Source of the DNA: Cryptosporangium minutisporangium
Lineage (GTDB): Bacteria > Actinomycetota > Actinomycetes > Mycobacteriales > Cryptosporangiaceae
Reading direction: 5' to 3'
Assembly (NCBI RefSeq): GCF_039536245.1
Contig: NZ_BAAAYN010000017.1
Coordinates: 309,801-373,800 of the forward strand
Length of the DNA: 64,000 nucleotides
The position numbers and the translations under genes are program-made. Numbering within the stretch: position 1 is the stretch's first letter; the number at the start of each line of letters is the position of its first letter. The notes below the pieces were generated by a model. That model saw nothing but the letters and a program-made list of their open reading frames with translations, did not search any database and was not told the DNA's origin. Shown here piece by piece: positions 31,996 to 41,378 of this stretch.

Positions 31996-33201
31996 CTAGC
32001 CCTCGAAGAGCGTCACCATCAGGGCCTCGACCGCGATCCTCGGCTTCACGTTCTCCTCCAGCGCCGTCCGGCACCGCAGCACCGCCTCGATCCGGCGCAG
32101 GACCGACTCCGGCTCCCAGCGTGCCGCCGCCGCCCGCACGACGTCCTCGATGTCGACGTGCACCAGCGGTACCGCCGCACCCAGCCGCACCATCAGGACG
32201 TCCCGGTAGAACGCCGCGAGGTCGACCAGCGCGCGGTCCAGCGCGTCCCGCTGAGCCCGCGTCGCACGCGACTTCTGTTTCCGCTCCAGCTCCTTGATCT
32301 GGCCCGCGGTGCCCCGGGTAGCGGCGGTCGCCCCCTTGCCGGTGCCGCCAGCACCGAGCGCGCGCTCCAGGTTCGCCTTCTCCGCGGCCGCCTGACCCTC
32401 GGTCGCGGCCGCTGCCTCGGCTTCGGACGCGGCGATCAGCGCCTCGGCGGCGTCGTAGCAAGCCGAGATGTTGCTGAGCGAACGGGGCACGGCGAGCACG
32501 GCACGACGCCGGGCCTGGGCGTCGGCATCGCGGGCCAGCCGACGGGCGCGGCCGACGTGACCCTGCGCGACGGCGGCCGCCCAGCGGGCGGTGGTCTCGT
32601 CGACGCCGTCCCGCCGAGCCAGCACGTCCGCCACCGCGGAAGCCGACGGTGTCCGCAGCGGAACCACTCGGCAACGCGACCGGATCGTCACCGAGACGTC
32701 GTCCGGGTGGGCGGAGGGCGCGCAGAGCAGGAACACCGTGCGATCGGTGGGCTCCTCGACGGCCTTCAGCAGGGCGTTCGACGCTGCCTCGGTCAGTCGG
32801 TCGGCGTCTTCAACCAGGACGACCTGCCACCGGCCTCCGGACGGCGACGACGCGGCCCGGAGCACCAGCGCCCGCATGTCGCTGACCCCGATCGACAGGC
32901 CTTCGGGGGCGACGATCCGCACGTCGGCGTGGGTGCCGCCGAGTGTGGTGTGGCACTCGTTGCACTCACCGCACCCACCGCGTGGACACTGCAGCGCCGC
33001 GGCGAACGCCCGCGCCGCCACCGAACGGCCGGAGCCCGGCGGGCCGGTGAACAGCCAGGCGTGGGTCATCTCGCCGGGCGGCACCGGCTCACCGGCGACG
33101 ATGCGACCGGCAGCGGCCGACGCTCGGGCGAGCACCGTGACCGCGTCGTCCTGCCCGACGACGTCCGCGAAGACGCCGGGAACGAGTGCAACGGCGGTCA
33201 T
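31996..33201 (-). CDS. holB: DNA polymerase III subunit delta'
   Basis: A 401-residue clamp-loader subunit. FADVVGQDDAV leads to the AAA+ core: LFTGPPGSGRSVAARAFAAA (Walker A), a zinc module C-GGCGECNEC-H, LVEDADRLTEAASNALLKAVE (Walker B region) and IRSRCRVVPL (sensor/SRC motif). Residues 230-310 hold an Ala/Glu/Lys-rich insertion (AASEAEAAAATEGQAAAEKA) common in actinobacterial delta' proteins. The ATG overlaps the tmk stop by 4 nt, so the two are translationally coupled. It loads the sliding clamp in DNA replication. Confidence 0.95.
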   Translation of the reverse strand: MTAVALVPGVFADVVGQDDAVTVLARASAAAGRIVAGEPVPPGEMTHAWLFTGPPGSGRSVAARAFAAALQCPRGGCGECNECHTTLGGTHADVRIVAPEGLSIGVSDMRALVLRAASSPSGGRWQVVLVEDADRLTEAASNALLKAVEEPTDRTVFLLCAPSAHPDDVSVTIRSRCRVVPLRTPSASAVADVLARRDGVDETTARWAAAVAQGHVGRARRLARDADAQARRRAVLAVPRSLSNISACYDAAEALIAASEAEAAAATEGQAAAEKANLERALGAGGTGKGATAATRGTAGQIKELERKQKSRATRAQRDALDRALVDLAAFYRDVLMVRLGAAVPLVHVDIEDVVRAAAARWEPESVLRRIEAVLRCRTALEENVKPRIAVEALMVTLFEG

Positions 33202-35492
33202 CGCGCCTCCATCGAAACGCCGGGGTCGGATGCACCGGAGCCGGTGCGCGAGTCAGCCGCCCCGGCGCCGGGGCGCGGATCGGACGCCGCAGCGCCGGCG
33301 GGACCAGGGGCGGCGGTGGCTTGGCTCGGTCGGGCGGCGGCCGGGGTGTCGTCGTCCGCGTCGGCCGGCCCCGCCGGTACGGCCGCCTCGTCCGCGGCGG
33401 ACGCCCCGGGAGCGGCGGACGCCCCGGGAGCGGCGGAGGCAGGCGGAGCGACGAACGCACCGGGCGCGGCCGGGCCGCAACCGCCGGGATCCGGCTCCTC
33501 CGAGACCCCGGGCGAGACCTTCAACAACGGCGCCACCCGCACCTTGATCCGATCGGCGAGCATCCCCGTCGAGCTCCCCGCGTCGAGCACCAGGTACCGC
33601 CGCGGATCCGTCGCCGCACGATCCAGGAACGCCCGCCGCACCCGCTCGTGGAAGTCCGCCGACTCCGCCTCGAGGCGGTCGACCGCACCCCGATCCCCCA
33701 CCCGGGTCAGCCCGATCGTCGGGTCGACGTCGAGCAGGATCACCAGGTCGGGAACGAGCTCAGCGGTCGCCCAGCGAGAGAGCCACTCGATGTCCTCGGA
33801 CGCCAGGTCGCGCCCGGCCCCCTGGTAGGCCAGCGACGAGTCGACGTACCGATCGCAGACGACGATCGCGCCCCGAGCCAGCGCCGGACGGATCACGGTG
33901 GCGACGTGGTGCGCACGGTCGGCGGCGTAGAGCAGCGCCTCCGACCGGGACGACGGCGCGTCGTCGGAGTGGTCGAGGATCAGCGACCGGATCTGGCGGC
34001 CCAGCGGCGTCGCGCCGGGCTCGCGGGTGGCGACGACCTCGAAGCCGCGCGAAGTGAGCCAGTCCGTCAGAGCCCGGGCCTGGGTCGACTTGCCTGCTCC
34101 CTCACCACCCTCGAAGACGATGAACAGGCCGTCGCCGGAGCGGTCGCCCGGCACCGGCAGCGAGTGCCCACGCAGCGTGGCAGCCAGATCTCGAAGGAGC
34201 GGAACACCAGGTTTGTCATCCATTGCCCGGAATGAGAACACACTCGCGACCATCGCCAGTACGCCACTCAACAGGAGGAGGATCCGCGCGGCGGACAGGT
34301 CGAGGTCGAACGCACCGAGCGGGATCTTCCGCCCGCCACCCACCCCCACCAGCAGCGACGAGAGCGCGATCGACAGCAGCAGGACGACTCGGACGCACCC
34401 CTGGACGAACGCGAACACCCGCCCGCGCATGGCGTCCGGAACTTCCAGGCCGAGCAGCGTCGTACCGGCCAGGTAGGCCATGCCCGCGCCGGCCCCCGCC
34501 AGCATCGTGAGCGGGATCGCCATCACCAGGTGCACCGAGAACGGCAGCGCGGCGACGGCGAACCCGGACAGCCCGATGCTCGCGCAGAACCAGCGCCGCC
34601 GCGACAAACCGCGCACCAGCGACGGACCGAGCCCCATCCCGCCCGCCAGACCGACGAACAGCGCGCCGAAGAGCAGGTAGAACGTGGCGTCGCCACCGCC
34701 GAGGCCGCGCGCGAAGAACTGCCCGACGCCGACGACCACTCCACCGGCGGCGAACGCACCCAGGATGCCGAGCACCAGGCCGCGGACGAGCGGCGTCCGA
34801 CCTGCGTATTTCCAGCCGTCGAGCAGCGCGGTCGGCAGGCTGGGCTCCGGCACGCCGGCCGGACCGGAGCGGCGCAGCCGCCCCTCGCCGGTACTGATCT
34901 CCTTGATCGTCGAGACGACGGCGGCGGCGACCAGGAACGTCAGCGCGTTGAGGTAGAGCGCGGCGTCGTTCGGGTCGATCGCCAGCCGCGTCGGGTCGTC
35001 CCGCACCAGCGAGAGCAACAGCCGGTTGAGGCCCGCACCGATCACCACTGCGAGCAACGGCGTAACACCGTAGGTGGCGATCAGGCTGAGCTGGTTGGCC
35101 GCCTCGAGTTGCTCGCGCGGAACCAGGTTGGGAACCGAGGCCTCCTTGGCCGGGTTCCAGAACATCCCGACGACCTCGATCGCGAACGTCGCGACCAGTG
35201 CCCAGACGACCGCCACCGGGACCGAGCCGACGAGCGCCACCAGCGGGATCGACGCGAACAGCACGAACCGGATCAGATCACAGGCCACCATCGTCCAGCG
35301 CCGGTCGAACCGGTCGACGAACGCTCCGGCCAGCGGGCCGAGCACGATCGTCGGCAGTAACCGGGCGACCACGACCCCGCCGAACGCCAGCCCTTTGGCC
35401 GTCGACCCGGTCACCTGACCGGCCGCGAACAGGCTGGTCGCGAGCAGTCCGAGCCAGTCACCCAGGCTGGAGAGGCCGAACGTCAGCCACAA
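33198..35492 (-). CDS. tmk: MFS-thymidylate kinase fusion protein
   Basis: Residues 1-420 are a 10-12 helix MFS-like membrane domain (AGAFVDRFDRRWTMVACDLI loop motif). Residues 455-660 are dTMP kinase: IVFEGGEGAGKSTQ (P loop), TREPGATPLG (LID/DRX area), VCDRYVDSSLAYQGAGR and LVILLDVDP. A low-complexity Ala/Pro tail ends the protein. This fusion is known in actinobacteria. 35492 (TTG) is the furthest conventional start, but it begins inside helix 1. The same frame is open and looks conserved upstream (ASQIRAVLRNRPFRRLWLTF) to an ATC codon at 35594-35592, 8 nt after AGGAG, so translation may begin there. The kinase makes dTDP. Confidence 0.9.
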   Translation of the reverse strand: MWLTFGLSSLGDWLGLLATSLFAAGQVTGSTAKGLAFGGVVVARLLPTIVLGPLAGAFVDRFDRRWTMVACDLIRFVLFASIPLVALVGSVPVAVVWALVATFAIEVVGMFWNPAKEASVPNLVPREQLEAANQLSLIATYGVTPLLAVVIGAGLNRLLLSLVRDDPTRLAIDPNDAALYLNALTFLVAAAVVSTIKEISTGEGRLRRSGPAGVPEPSLPTALLDGWKYAGRTPLVRGLVLGILGAFAAGGVVVGVGQFFARGLGGGDATFYLLFGALFVGLAGGMGLGPSLVRGLSRRRWFCASIGLSGFAVAALPFSVHLVMAIPLTMLAGAGAGMAYLAGTTLLGLEVPDAMRGRVFAFVQGCVRVVLLLSIALSSLLVGVGGGRKIPLGAFDLDLSAARILLLLSGVLAMVASVFSFRAMDDKPGVPLLRDLAATLRGHSLPVPGDRSGDGLFIVFEGGEGAGKSTQARALTDWLTSRGFEVVATREPGATPLGRQIRSLILDHSDDAPSSRSEALLYAADRAHHVATVIRPALARGAIVVCDRYVDSSLAYQGAGRDLASEDIEWLSRWATAELVPDLVILLDVDPTIGLTRVGDRGAVDRLEAESADFHERVRRAFLDRAATDPRRYLVLDAGSSTGMLADRIKVRVAPLLKVSPGVSEEPDPGGCGPAAPGAFVAPPASAAPGASAAPGASAADEAAVPAGPADADDDTPAAARPSQATAAPGPAGAAASDPRPGAGAADSRTGSGASDPGVSMEAR

Positions 35493-35594
35493 CCGGCGAA
35501 ACGGCCGGTTACGCAGTACCGCTCGAATTTGCGACGCATCGGTCGCGAGCGGCCTGGGGTCGAGAGGGCCGGGTGGGCCCGGTGCCGCACTGAT

Positions 35595-36058
35595 GGCTAC
35601 TTCTCCTGGCTACGTGGGGTCTCGCGGGCGACTGTGGGGGTTCGCAGGCGACTCCGAGCGTATCCGGGGGAGGGAACCGTTAGGTCCAAGTGCTTCCGCG
35701 AGCGGGGCGGCTCTTCCCTGGGCCGGCCGAACCGGGCCCCACAGGGTGGCTAGACATCGAACTCCTCCTCGAAACGCGACAGGCGCGTCGTCAGGCCGTT
35801 GGAAACGACTGCGGGCGCCCGCCCCGGCGCCCGGCGTCTCCATTGTGCAACGGCCGCGGCGTTCGGCAACGGCTGGGACTGGTGAGTCTGCGGTGACCGG
35901 ACAGGCATTGGCGCCGGACGGTCAACCGATACCGGCCGGACGACCGACCTCACGTCGTTGACGTGCATAAATACCGCAGATTGCGGCATTTGTTCAGGTG
36001 CACCAACCCCATTCCGATGGGTCTTCCAAAAGCTCATTCCGACGCGATGGAGGCGGGC
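35595..36058. other. Intergenic stretch between tmk and the NrfD-like gene
   Basis: A divergent gap. Apart from the tmk ribosome site near 35601-35606 and an imperfect inverted repeat at 35969-35991, I see no gene. Both promoters should lie here. Confidence 0.4.
35969..35991. promoter_or_regulatory. AT-flanked inverted repeat upstream of the NrfD-like gene
   Basis: AAATACCGCA-GAT-TGCGGCATTT: 10-bp arms with one mismatch around GAT, in a locally AT-rich spot about 70 bp before the gene. It may be an operator. Confidence 0.35.
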
Positions 36059-37114
36059 ATGGCGGGACCCGGACGGGACGGCGGGACACCGACGGTGCCC
36101 ACCTATTACGTCCACCGCCCGATCCGGGTGGCACCGGCCAGGCAGGCGCCGGACATCCCCGCCTACCTCTACTTCGGCGGCATCGCCGGAGCGTCCGCCG
36201 GCCTGGCGGCGCTCGCGGAACTCGCCGGCGACCGGCGGCTGGCCACCGCGGGCCGGTACACGGCGGCCGGCTGCGCCGCCGCGGCGGTCGCAGCCCTGAT
36301 CCGCGACCATCGACGTCCGGAACGCTTCCTCAGCGGGCTCCGCGCACCGGATCCGAGCTTCCCGCTCAGCCTGGGGACGTGGTTGATGTTGCCGTTCGCC
36401 GGCCTGGCGACGATCACCGCCGGCGCCGAACTAGGCCATGCCCTGCGGATCCATGCTCGGCTGCGGCCCGCGCAGGCGCCGACCGGCCGCGTTGTCGGGA
36501 TCCACGGATACAAAAACGGTATCCGCGGACCCCTCCGCCTTGCCGGCCGACACCTGGGTGGGGCCTCGCTGCGAGCGAGATCCGCAGGACACGGCCTAGC
36601 CGGGTGGCGCCTGGTGGCGACGGTGACCGGGGCGGCCGCCGGGGTCCTGGGGCCAGCCGTGTGCACGTACACCGCGGTCACGCTCGTCGACACCGAGGTG
36701 CCCGCCTGGCACGAGGCGTACCGGGAACTTCCGTTCCTGTTCGCCGGCAGCAGCATCAGCGGCGCGGCCGGCGTCGGCCTGTTCGCGACCCTGGCCACCG
36801 ACCCTGCTCCGGCCCGACGCCTGGCGCTGGCCGGCGCGGCGATGGAGCTGGCCGCCGCGGCCCGTCTCCGGGCCGCACCGGGCTCGTTCGGCGTCCCGTT
36901 CCGCAGCGGGCCGGCCGGGCGGCTGATGAGCGGCGCTGCGGCGCTGACCGCGCTCGGCGCCGTGGCCGTGCTGGTCGGACACGAACGGTTCGGCCGCGCC
37001 GGACGCTGGGCCGCGGCCGGTGGGGGCGCGGCGCTGCTGGTCTCCGGCGCGTTGAACCGACTCGGCGTGTACTTCGCCGGACGGCAGTCGGCCGAGGCCA
37101 CCCGGCCGGGCTGA
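36059..37114 (+). CDS. NrfD/PsrC-like integral membrane protein
   Basis: ATG 36059, after GGAGGCGGGC, gives 351 residues. About eight membrane segments and the sequence style fit NrfD/PsrC-type quinone-interacting membrane anchors of molybdoenzymes: DIPAYLYFGGIAGASAGLAA, RDHRRPERFLSGLRAPDPSF, PLSLGTWLMLPFAGLAT, ELPFLFAGSSISGAAG. Known partners (an Fe-S subunit and a molybdopterin catalytic subunit) are absent here, so it is an orphan in this window. A basic Gly/Arg-rich loop near 145-185 is longer than usual. Family likely, electron-transfer role inferred. Confidence 0.7.
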   Translation: MAGPGRDGGTPTVPTYYVHRPIRVAPARQAPDIPAYLYFGGIAGASAGLAALAELAGDRRLATAGRYTAAGCAAAAVAALIRDHRRPERFLSGLRAPDPSFPLSLGTWLMLPFAGLATITAGAELGHALRIHARLRPAQAPTGRVVGIHGYKNGIRGPLRLAGRHLGGASLRARSAGHGLAGWRLVATVTGAAAGVLGPAVCTYTAVTLVDTEVPAWHEAYRELPFLFAGSSISGAAGVGLFATLATDPAPARRLALAGAAMELAAAARLRAAPGSFGVPFRSGPAGRLMSGAAALTALGAVAVLVGHERFGRAGRWAAAGGGAALLVSGALNRLGVYFAGRQSAEATRPG

Positions 37115-37177
37115 GACGGTTTGAGATGGGCACTTCGGGCGGTAACGTCAGTAAAGCGCAGTTCGCTGGGGGGAGCG

Positions 37178-37981
37178 ATGGCCAACAATCCGATGGCCGC
37201 ACACCACAACCCGGGCCTGGTCCGGCCGCACCCACCGCTGCCCGGAACACCGCTGCTCGACCTCCTCGCCGAGCCGCCCGAGGAACCGCCGGCCGCTGAG
37301 CCGTCCGGGCGTGACCCGGTCGCTATGGCCCTCGCCGGGGTTGCCGCGCTGTTCGCGACCGTGGCGCTCGGCGTCTCGGTGCTGACCTGGCTGAGCATGT
37401 CGGATCTGCAGACGATCGTCGCGGTCTCCGGCGCGAACCAGCCGGCGGACGGAGCCCGCCAGCAGCCGGCGGAGGTGGCCTCGGGCCAGGCCGTGGCGCC
37501 GATGCCCGGGCAACCGATGCCCGGCGAGCAGCTACCGCCGCCGAGCGCCGCCCCCGCGGCCTACTCGCAGGCTTATCGGCCGCAATCACTGCAGCTGTCG
37601 CTGCCTCCCTGCGGCTCGTCCCTGACCCGCTACGTAGACCTCGACGAACCGCGGGTGGACGCCGACGCCTCGCGCGCCGACCTGTACTACAAGTCGCGGG
37701 TCGGCTGTTACGGCACGCCCCAGCTCCACCTGATCAACGGGGTTACCGCCTCGATCGTCTCGCGGCCGACGATGCGTCCGACGCAGTGCGCCACCAGTAT
37801 CCGGAACGCACCGGCCGACAACCCGATCTCGCTCGACACCACCAAGGTGCTCTGCGTGCTCACCTCGTCCGACAAGGCGATCGGCGAGGACATCACCCAG
37901 AAGATGGTCGTGCTGGTGATCTCGGCGCCGACCCCGACCGGTCAGAGCACGGCCCGCGTGAGCGCCTGGCACGTCAGCTGA
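37178..37981 (+). CDS. Membrane-anchored exported protein of unknown function
   Basis: ATG 37178 follows GGGGGGAGCG and gives 267 residues. A Pro-rich cytoplasmic N-terminus of about 48 residues is followed by one helix (VAMALAGVAALFATVALGVS), an extracellular Pro/Gln/Met linker (PMPGQPMPGEQLPPP) and a globular C-terminal domain of about 130 residues with paired cysteines (LPPCGSSLTRYVDLD, VGCYGTPQLHL, PTQCATSI, VLCVLTSSD). I recognise no family. The gene lies between the NrfD-like and spermidine-synthase-like genes on the same strand, with separate upstream gaps. Confidence 0.6.
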   Translation: MANNPMAAHHNPGLVRPHPPLPGTPLLDLLAEPPEEPPAAEPSGRDPVAMALAGVAALFATVALGVSVLTWLSMSDLQTIVAVSGANQPADGARQQPAEVASGQAVAPMPGQPMPGEQLPPPSAAPAAYSQAYRPQSLQLSLPPCGSSLTRYVDLDEPRVDADASRADLYYKSRVGCYGTPQLHLINGVTASIVSRPTMRPTQCATSIRNAPADNPISLDTTKVLCVLTSSDKAIGEDITQKMVVLVISAPTPTGQSTARVSAWHVS

Positions 37982-38029
37982 CGCACCTCTGCGCCGGACC
38001 GCGTGCCGGCAGTGGAGCATGCTGGAGGC

Positions 38030-38917
38030 GTGGCAGCAGTCAGCGGATCGAAGAAGCGCGGCAGACGGACCAACTCGGTCGAACCGTCTCCCGGCACGTA
38101 CCAGTTGGAGGGCGTCACCGCGGAGATCGTCCGCGACCTCGACGCCGAGGCCGGTTGGATGCTGCTGTTGGACGGCGTCCCGAACTCGTACCTGAACCTG
38201 GACGACCCCACTCACCTGGAGTTCGAGTACCAGCAGTGGATGGCTCGCGCGGTGGACCTGCACCGACGCGACGACGAGCGTCCGCTCAGCGTCGTGCACG
38301 TCGGCGGCGGCGCGTGTGCGTTCCCCCGCTACGTCGCGGCTGCCCGGCCCGGGGCGCGACAGCTGGTGGTCGAGTACAACCCCGAGCTGATCGCGCTGGT
38401 CCGGACCGTGTTCGGCATCCGGACCGGCCCGGGCCTGCGCATCCGTGCCGGTGACGGGCGCGACGTCCTGGCCGGCCAGCACAGCGCCTCGGCGGACGTC
38501 GTGGTGCGCGACGCGTTCGTCGGCCCGGTCGTCCCGCCGCACCTGACCACCACCGAGTTCCTCACCGACGTCGCCCGGGTGCTGCGTCCGGACGGGCTGT
38601 ACCTGGCGAACGTCACCGACGGGCCGCCACTGGAGCTCGCCCGCGCCGAGGTGGCCACCGCGCGGGCCACGTTCGAGCACGTCGCGCTGGTCTCCGAGTC
38701 ACCGGTCCTGAAGGGACGCCGGTACGGCAACCTGACGCTGATGGCGTCACCCGCACCACTGCCGACGACGGACCTGGCGGGGCTGCTGGCTCGGTCGGTG
38801 GCGCCGACCCGGGTGCTGGAGGGCGCCGAGTTGGAGCGGTTCGCCGCTGGTGCGGTGGTCACGACCGACGACGCTCCGCTGGTACCCCCGGCTCCACCAC
38901 CGCATCTCATCCGGTAA
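38030..38917 (+). CDS. Spermidine synthase-like SAM-binding protein
   Basis: GTG 38030 (just after GGAGG) gives 295 residues. The Rossmann core shows VVHVGGGACAFPRYVAAARP (SAM motif I), LVVEYNPELIALVR (motif II acid), AGDGRDVL and DVVVRDAFVGPVVPPHL. This is the polyamine-synthase-like/methyltransferase class II family, which actinobacteria use in diverse ways. Key aminopropyl-acceptor residues are not obvious, so true spermidine synthesis is doubtful. It converges on the esterase gene with only 22 bp between. Confidence 0.75.
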   Translation: MAAVSGSKKRGRRTNSVEPSPGTYQLEGVTAEIVRDLDAEAGWMLLLDGVPNSYLNLDDPTHLEFEYQQWMARAVDLHRRDDERPLSVVHVGGGACAFPRYVAAARPGARQLVVEYNPELIALVRTVFGIRTGPGLRIRAGDGRDVLAGQHSASADVVVRDAFVGPVVPPHLTTTEFLTDVARVLRPDGLYLANVTDGPPLELARAEVATARATFEHVALVSESPVLKGRRYGNLTLMASPAPLPTTDLAGLLARSVAPTRVLEGAELERFAAGAVVTTDDAPLVPPAPPPHLIR

Positions 38918-38939
38918 CCGCGGGGGCGGGGGCCACCCT

Positions 38940-39851
38940 TCACGAGATCATCGGTACCTGCGCGAACCCCTGGCCGATGAACGTCAGCGCGCCGGGCGCC
39001 ACCGAACGCCAGAACGTCGCGTCGTGGCAGCCCGGCGACACCCGCACCTGGGCCTCGTCCGGCAGGGCCGCTTTCAACGCCGACATGTTCGACGTGAAGG
39101 AGTCGTCGGTGCCGTAGTCGACGCGCACCGGCATCCCGGTCAGCGCCGCGCCGTTCGCGAGGACGTCGTAGCGGCTCCAGTCCGCGGCCGAGTCGAAGGC
39201 CTGCGCCATCGACTTCCGCGCCGCCGTGTAGTCGCGCCAGATCGCCGGCCCGGCGACCGCGCAGGCCGCCACTCGCGGCGCGTGGAGCTCGGCGAAGAGC
39301 AACGCGCCGTACCCGCCCATCGAGTAGCCGAGCAGCCCGATCCGCTGTCCGGCACCGGTTTGGAGCCCACGGCCGGCCAGTAGCGGCAGGAACTCGTCGA
39401 CGAGCATGCCGAGCGGATCGTCACCGTCGGCGCGCGGATGCCAGAACCGGGGGCCACCGTCGGCGGCCGCCAGCACGAACGGCGGAACGCCTGCCCTGAC
39501 GACGTCGGCGAGGTAGCGCGGTAGGGACAGCTCGTCCCCCAGTACGTCCTCGTCGCCGCCGTGGCCGTGCAGTACCAGGCAGACCGGCAGCGGCTCGTCG
39601 TCGCGGGCGCCCGGCGGGTAGGCGATGCGGTAGCGCACCGTCGCCCGGCGGTGCGCGGACCGGAACTCCCCCCGCACCACGTCCCCGGCCGCCGACCGCG
39701 GCTCCGGGGCGTAGACGTCGCAGGCGCCGAGCGCCCGGCGGAGCTGGAACTCGCCCGGCAGCACACCGGCGCCGACCAGGCTCACTCCGCTGACGGCGAG
39801 CAACCCGAGTCCGGCGACTCCACCGCCCAGTACCGTGCGTCTACTCACCAC
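38940..39851 (-). CDS. Tat-exported alpha/beta hydrolase (esterase)
   Basis: A 303-residue protein with a twin-arginine signal (SRRTVLGGGVAGLGLL). The hydrolase has the oxyanion strand VCLVLHGHGGDED, the nucleophile elbow LLGYSMGGYGALLFAE (GxSxGG), an acidic residue in VRVDYGTDD and a late histidine in VSPGCHDATFWRSV. This is the esterase D/mycolyltransferase-like group without a clear mycolyl motif. The start is GTG 39851, or the GTG one codon later. The product acts outside the membrane. Substrate unknown. Confidence 0.82.
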   Translation of the reverse strand: MVSRRTVLGGGVAGLGLLAVSGVSLVGAGVLPGEFQLRRALGACDVYAPEPRSAAGDVVRGEFRSAHRRATVRYRIAYPPGARDDEPLPVCLVLHGHGGDEDVLGDELSLPRYLADVVRAGVPPFVLAAADGGPRFWHPRADGDDPLGMLVDEFLPLLAGRGLQTGAGQRIGLLGYSMGGYGALLFAELHAPRVAACAVAGPAIWRDYTAARKSMAQAFDSAADWSRYDVLANGAALTGMPVRVDYGTDDSFTSNMSALKAALPDEAQVRVSPGCHDATFWRSVAPGALTFIGQGFAQVPMIS

Positions 39852-39896
39852 GCCAAGCAGACTAATTGGGCAACAAGGGTTAATTCATCCCCGTAG

Positions 39897-40853
39897 TTAC
39901 CCCACGCGACGGCAGGCGAGCGCCAACCGCGCCAACCCGTCCGCGTCCAAGCCGGGCCAGCCGTGGACGATCGTGCGCCACTCGGCGGGAACCGCACTCT
40001 CCCCGCACGCCGCGCCCAGCAGCGCGCCGGCGATCGCGGCGACCGTGTCGGTGTCGCCGCCCCCGTTCACCGCACCCACGATTCCCGAGCGGAGCCGCTC
40101 GGCCTGGTCCTCGATCCGCCGCACCCGGACGATCGCCGACCAGGCCGCCTGGAACGCGGCAACCACCCAGCCGGAGGCGGGCGCGAACGCCGACGGCGGC
40201 TCCGCCTCGGCCGTCGCGATCCGGGCATCCCAATCCTCGGCCGAGTCGACGCGGTCGAGCCCCACCCGGACGTCGAGCTCGCCGGTACGGATCGCATGGT
40301 CGATCGCCAGGCACCAGAGCGCGCAGGCGTCACCGGCGACCGGGTCGTGATGGGTCAGCGCACTCACCGCCCGCGCCGCCTCGACGATGGCGTCCGGATC
40401 ACCCGGATAGGCCAACGCGACCGGCGCCGTCCGCATCAGCGAACCGTTGCCCGCAGTGCGCCCGGACCGTGCGTGCATGCCCGCGCCGATCGCGCGCAGC
40501 AACGCGGCACCACCAGCCTCCCGGAACGGCGTGGCGGCAGCCTGGCCGAGCAGTGAACGGGTCTGCGCGCCCACGTCGGTCGCCCCGCCGCCGAACCACT
40601 TGACGACGAAGCCGGCGGCGATCCGGTCGAGAGCCTCGTCGGTCCGCAGGTCCAACCCTTCGGCGGCCACCTCCGCGATCACCACCGCCATCTGGGTGTC
40701 GTCGCTGTACTCACCTGCGGCGTAGTCGCCGTACCCACCACCGAGCATCTGCGGCTGGCCATCCGCGGGGCCGCGCTGCGACGGCTCGTACGCCACTCCC
40801 AGCGCATCGGCGCAGGCCGCCGCCACCAGCGTGCCGGCTACTCGATCGTCCAC
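39897..40853 (-). CDS. ADP-ribosylglycohydrolase family protein
   Basis: GTG 40853 follows GAGGGGCGG and gives 318 residues. DRVAGTLVAAACADALGVAY at the start, AAGEYSDDTQMAVVIA (the DDT metal-binding motif) and VNGGGDTDTVAAIAGALLGA (second metal motif) define the DraG/ARH family. It would remove ADP-ribose from proteins or nucleic acids. No ADP-ribosyltransferase or nitrogenase gene is nearby, so the target is open. It precedes the esterase gene by 45 bp on the same strand. Confidence 0.9.
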   Translation of the reverse strand: MDDRVAGTLVAAACADALGVAYEPSQRGPADGQPQMLGGGYGDYAAGEYSDDTQMAVVIAEVAAEGLDLRTDEALDRIAAGFVVKWFGGGATDVGAQTRSLLGQAAATPFREAGGAALLRAIGAGMHARSGRTAGNGSLMRTAPVALAYPGDPDAIVEAARAVSALTHHDPVAGDACALWCLAIDHAIRTGELDVRVGLDRVDSAEDWDARIATAEAEPPSAFAPASGWVVAAFQAAWSAIVRVRRIEDQAERLRSGIVGAVNGGGDTDTVAAIAGALLGAACGESAVPAEWRTIVHGWPGLDADGLARLALACRRVG

Positions 40854-41047
40854 TATCCGCCCCTCGTCTTCCCTGGCAGGCACGATATCCCGTCCATCCT
40901 TTTCGGACCTTAAGTCCTAAGACGCAGCCGATAAGCGTCGTAAGCGATGTTCGCGACTTGCGTTACACCCGATCAGTCTGCAACTGTCGCGAAAGGTAGT
41001 TCCCAGATAACTCATGGTGACTGCCGATGAGCACCGGGAGAGCAGTC

Positions 41048-41266
41048 GTGACGTACAGCGGTTACAGCCGGAAGCAACCGCCACCGATGGATCCTCCACC
41101 GCAGGCACGGGTGCGGACCTACTGGCGGGGCTGTGTCCAACTGTGGCAAGCCCATCAGCCCGACGCGAACGGCCGCTGCGCGGCCTGCGGACGCCAGGGC
41201 GCCTGCCCCACCCTCACCGCGGTCGACGCCCTGCTGGCCGACGCGCTGGGCAAAGCAACCGACTGA
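41048..41266 (+). CDS. Small cysteine-containing protein
   Basis: GTG 41048 after GGGAGAG gives 72 residues; ATG 41027 is an alternative with no ribosome site. The sequence has a Pro-rich start (SRKQPPPMDPPPQ), RTYWRGCVQLWQAHQPDANG and then RCAACGRQGACPTL. Four cysteines, in a zinc-ribbon-like spacing, could bind a metal. It ends ADALGKATD. Similar short proteins occur in actinobacteria without known function. It lies 112 bp before ppgK on the same strand. Confidence 0.6.
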   Translation: MTYSGYSRKQPPPMDPPPQARVRTYWRGCVQLWQAHQPDANGRCAACGRQGACPTLTAVDALLADALGKATD

Positions 41267-41378
41267 GAGCCTCCGCCCGACCCGGCCGTAACCCCCGAGT
41301 TACCGGCCTAGTACGTTTCCGCCGCGGGTTTGCAAGGTAGGTCAGGTAGGAGAGCGCACCGCGGACGCTGGAGGCGGC

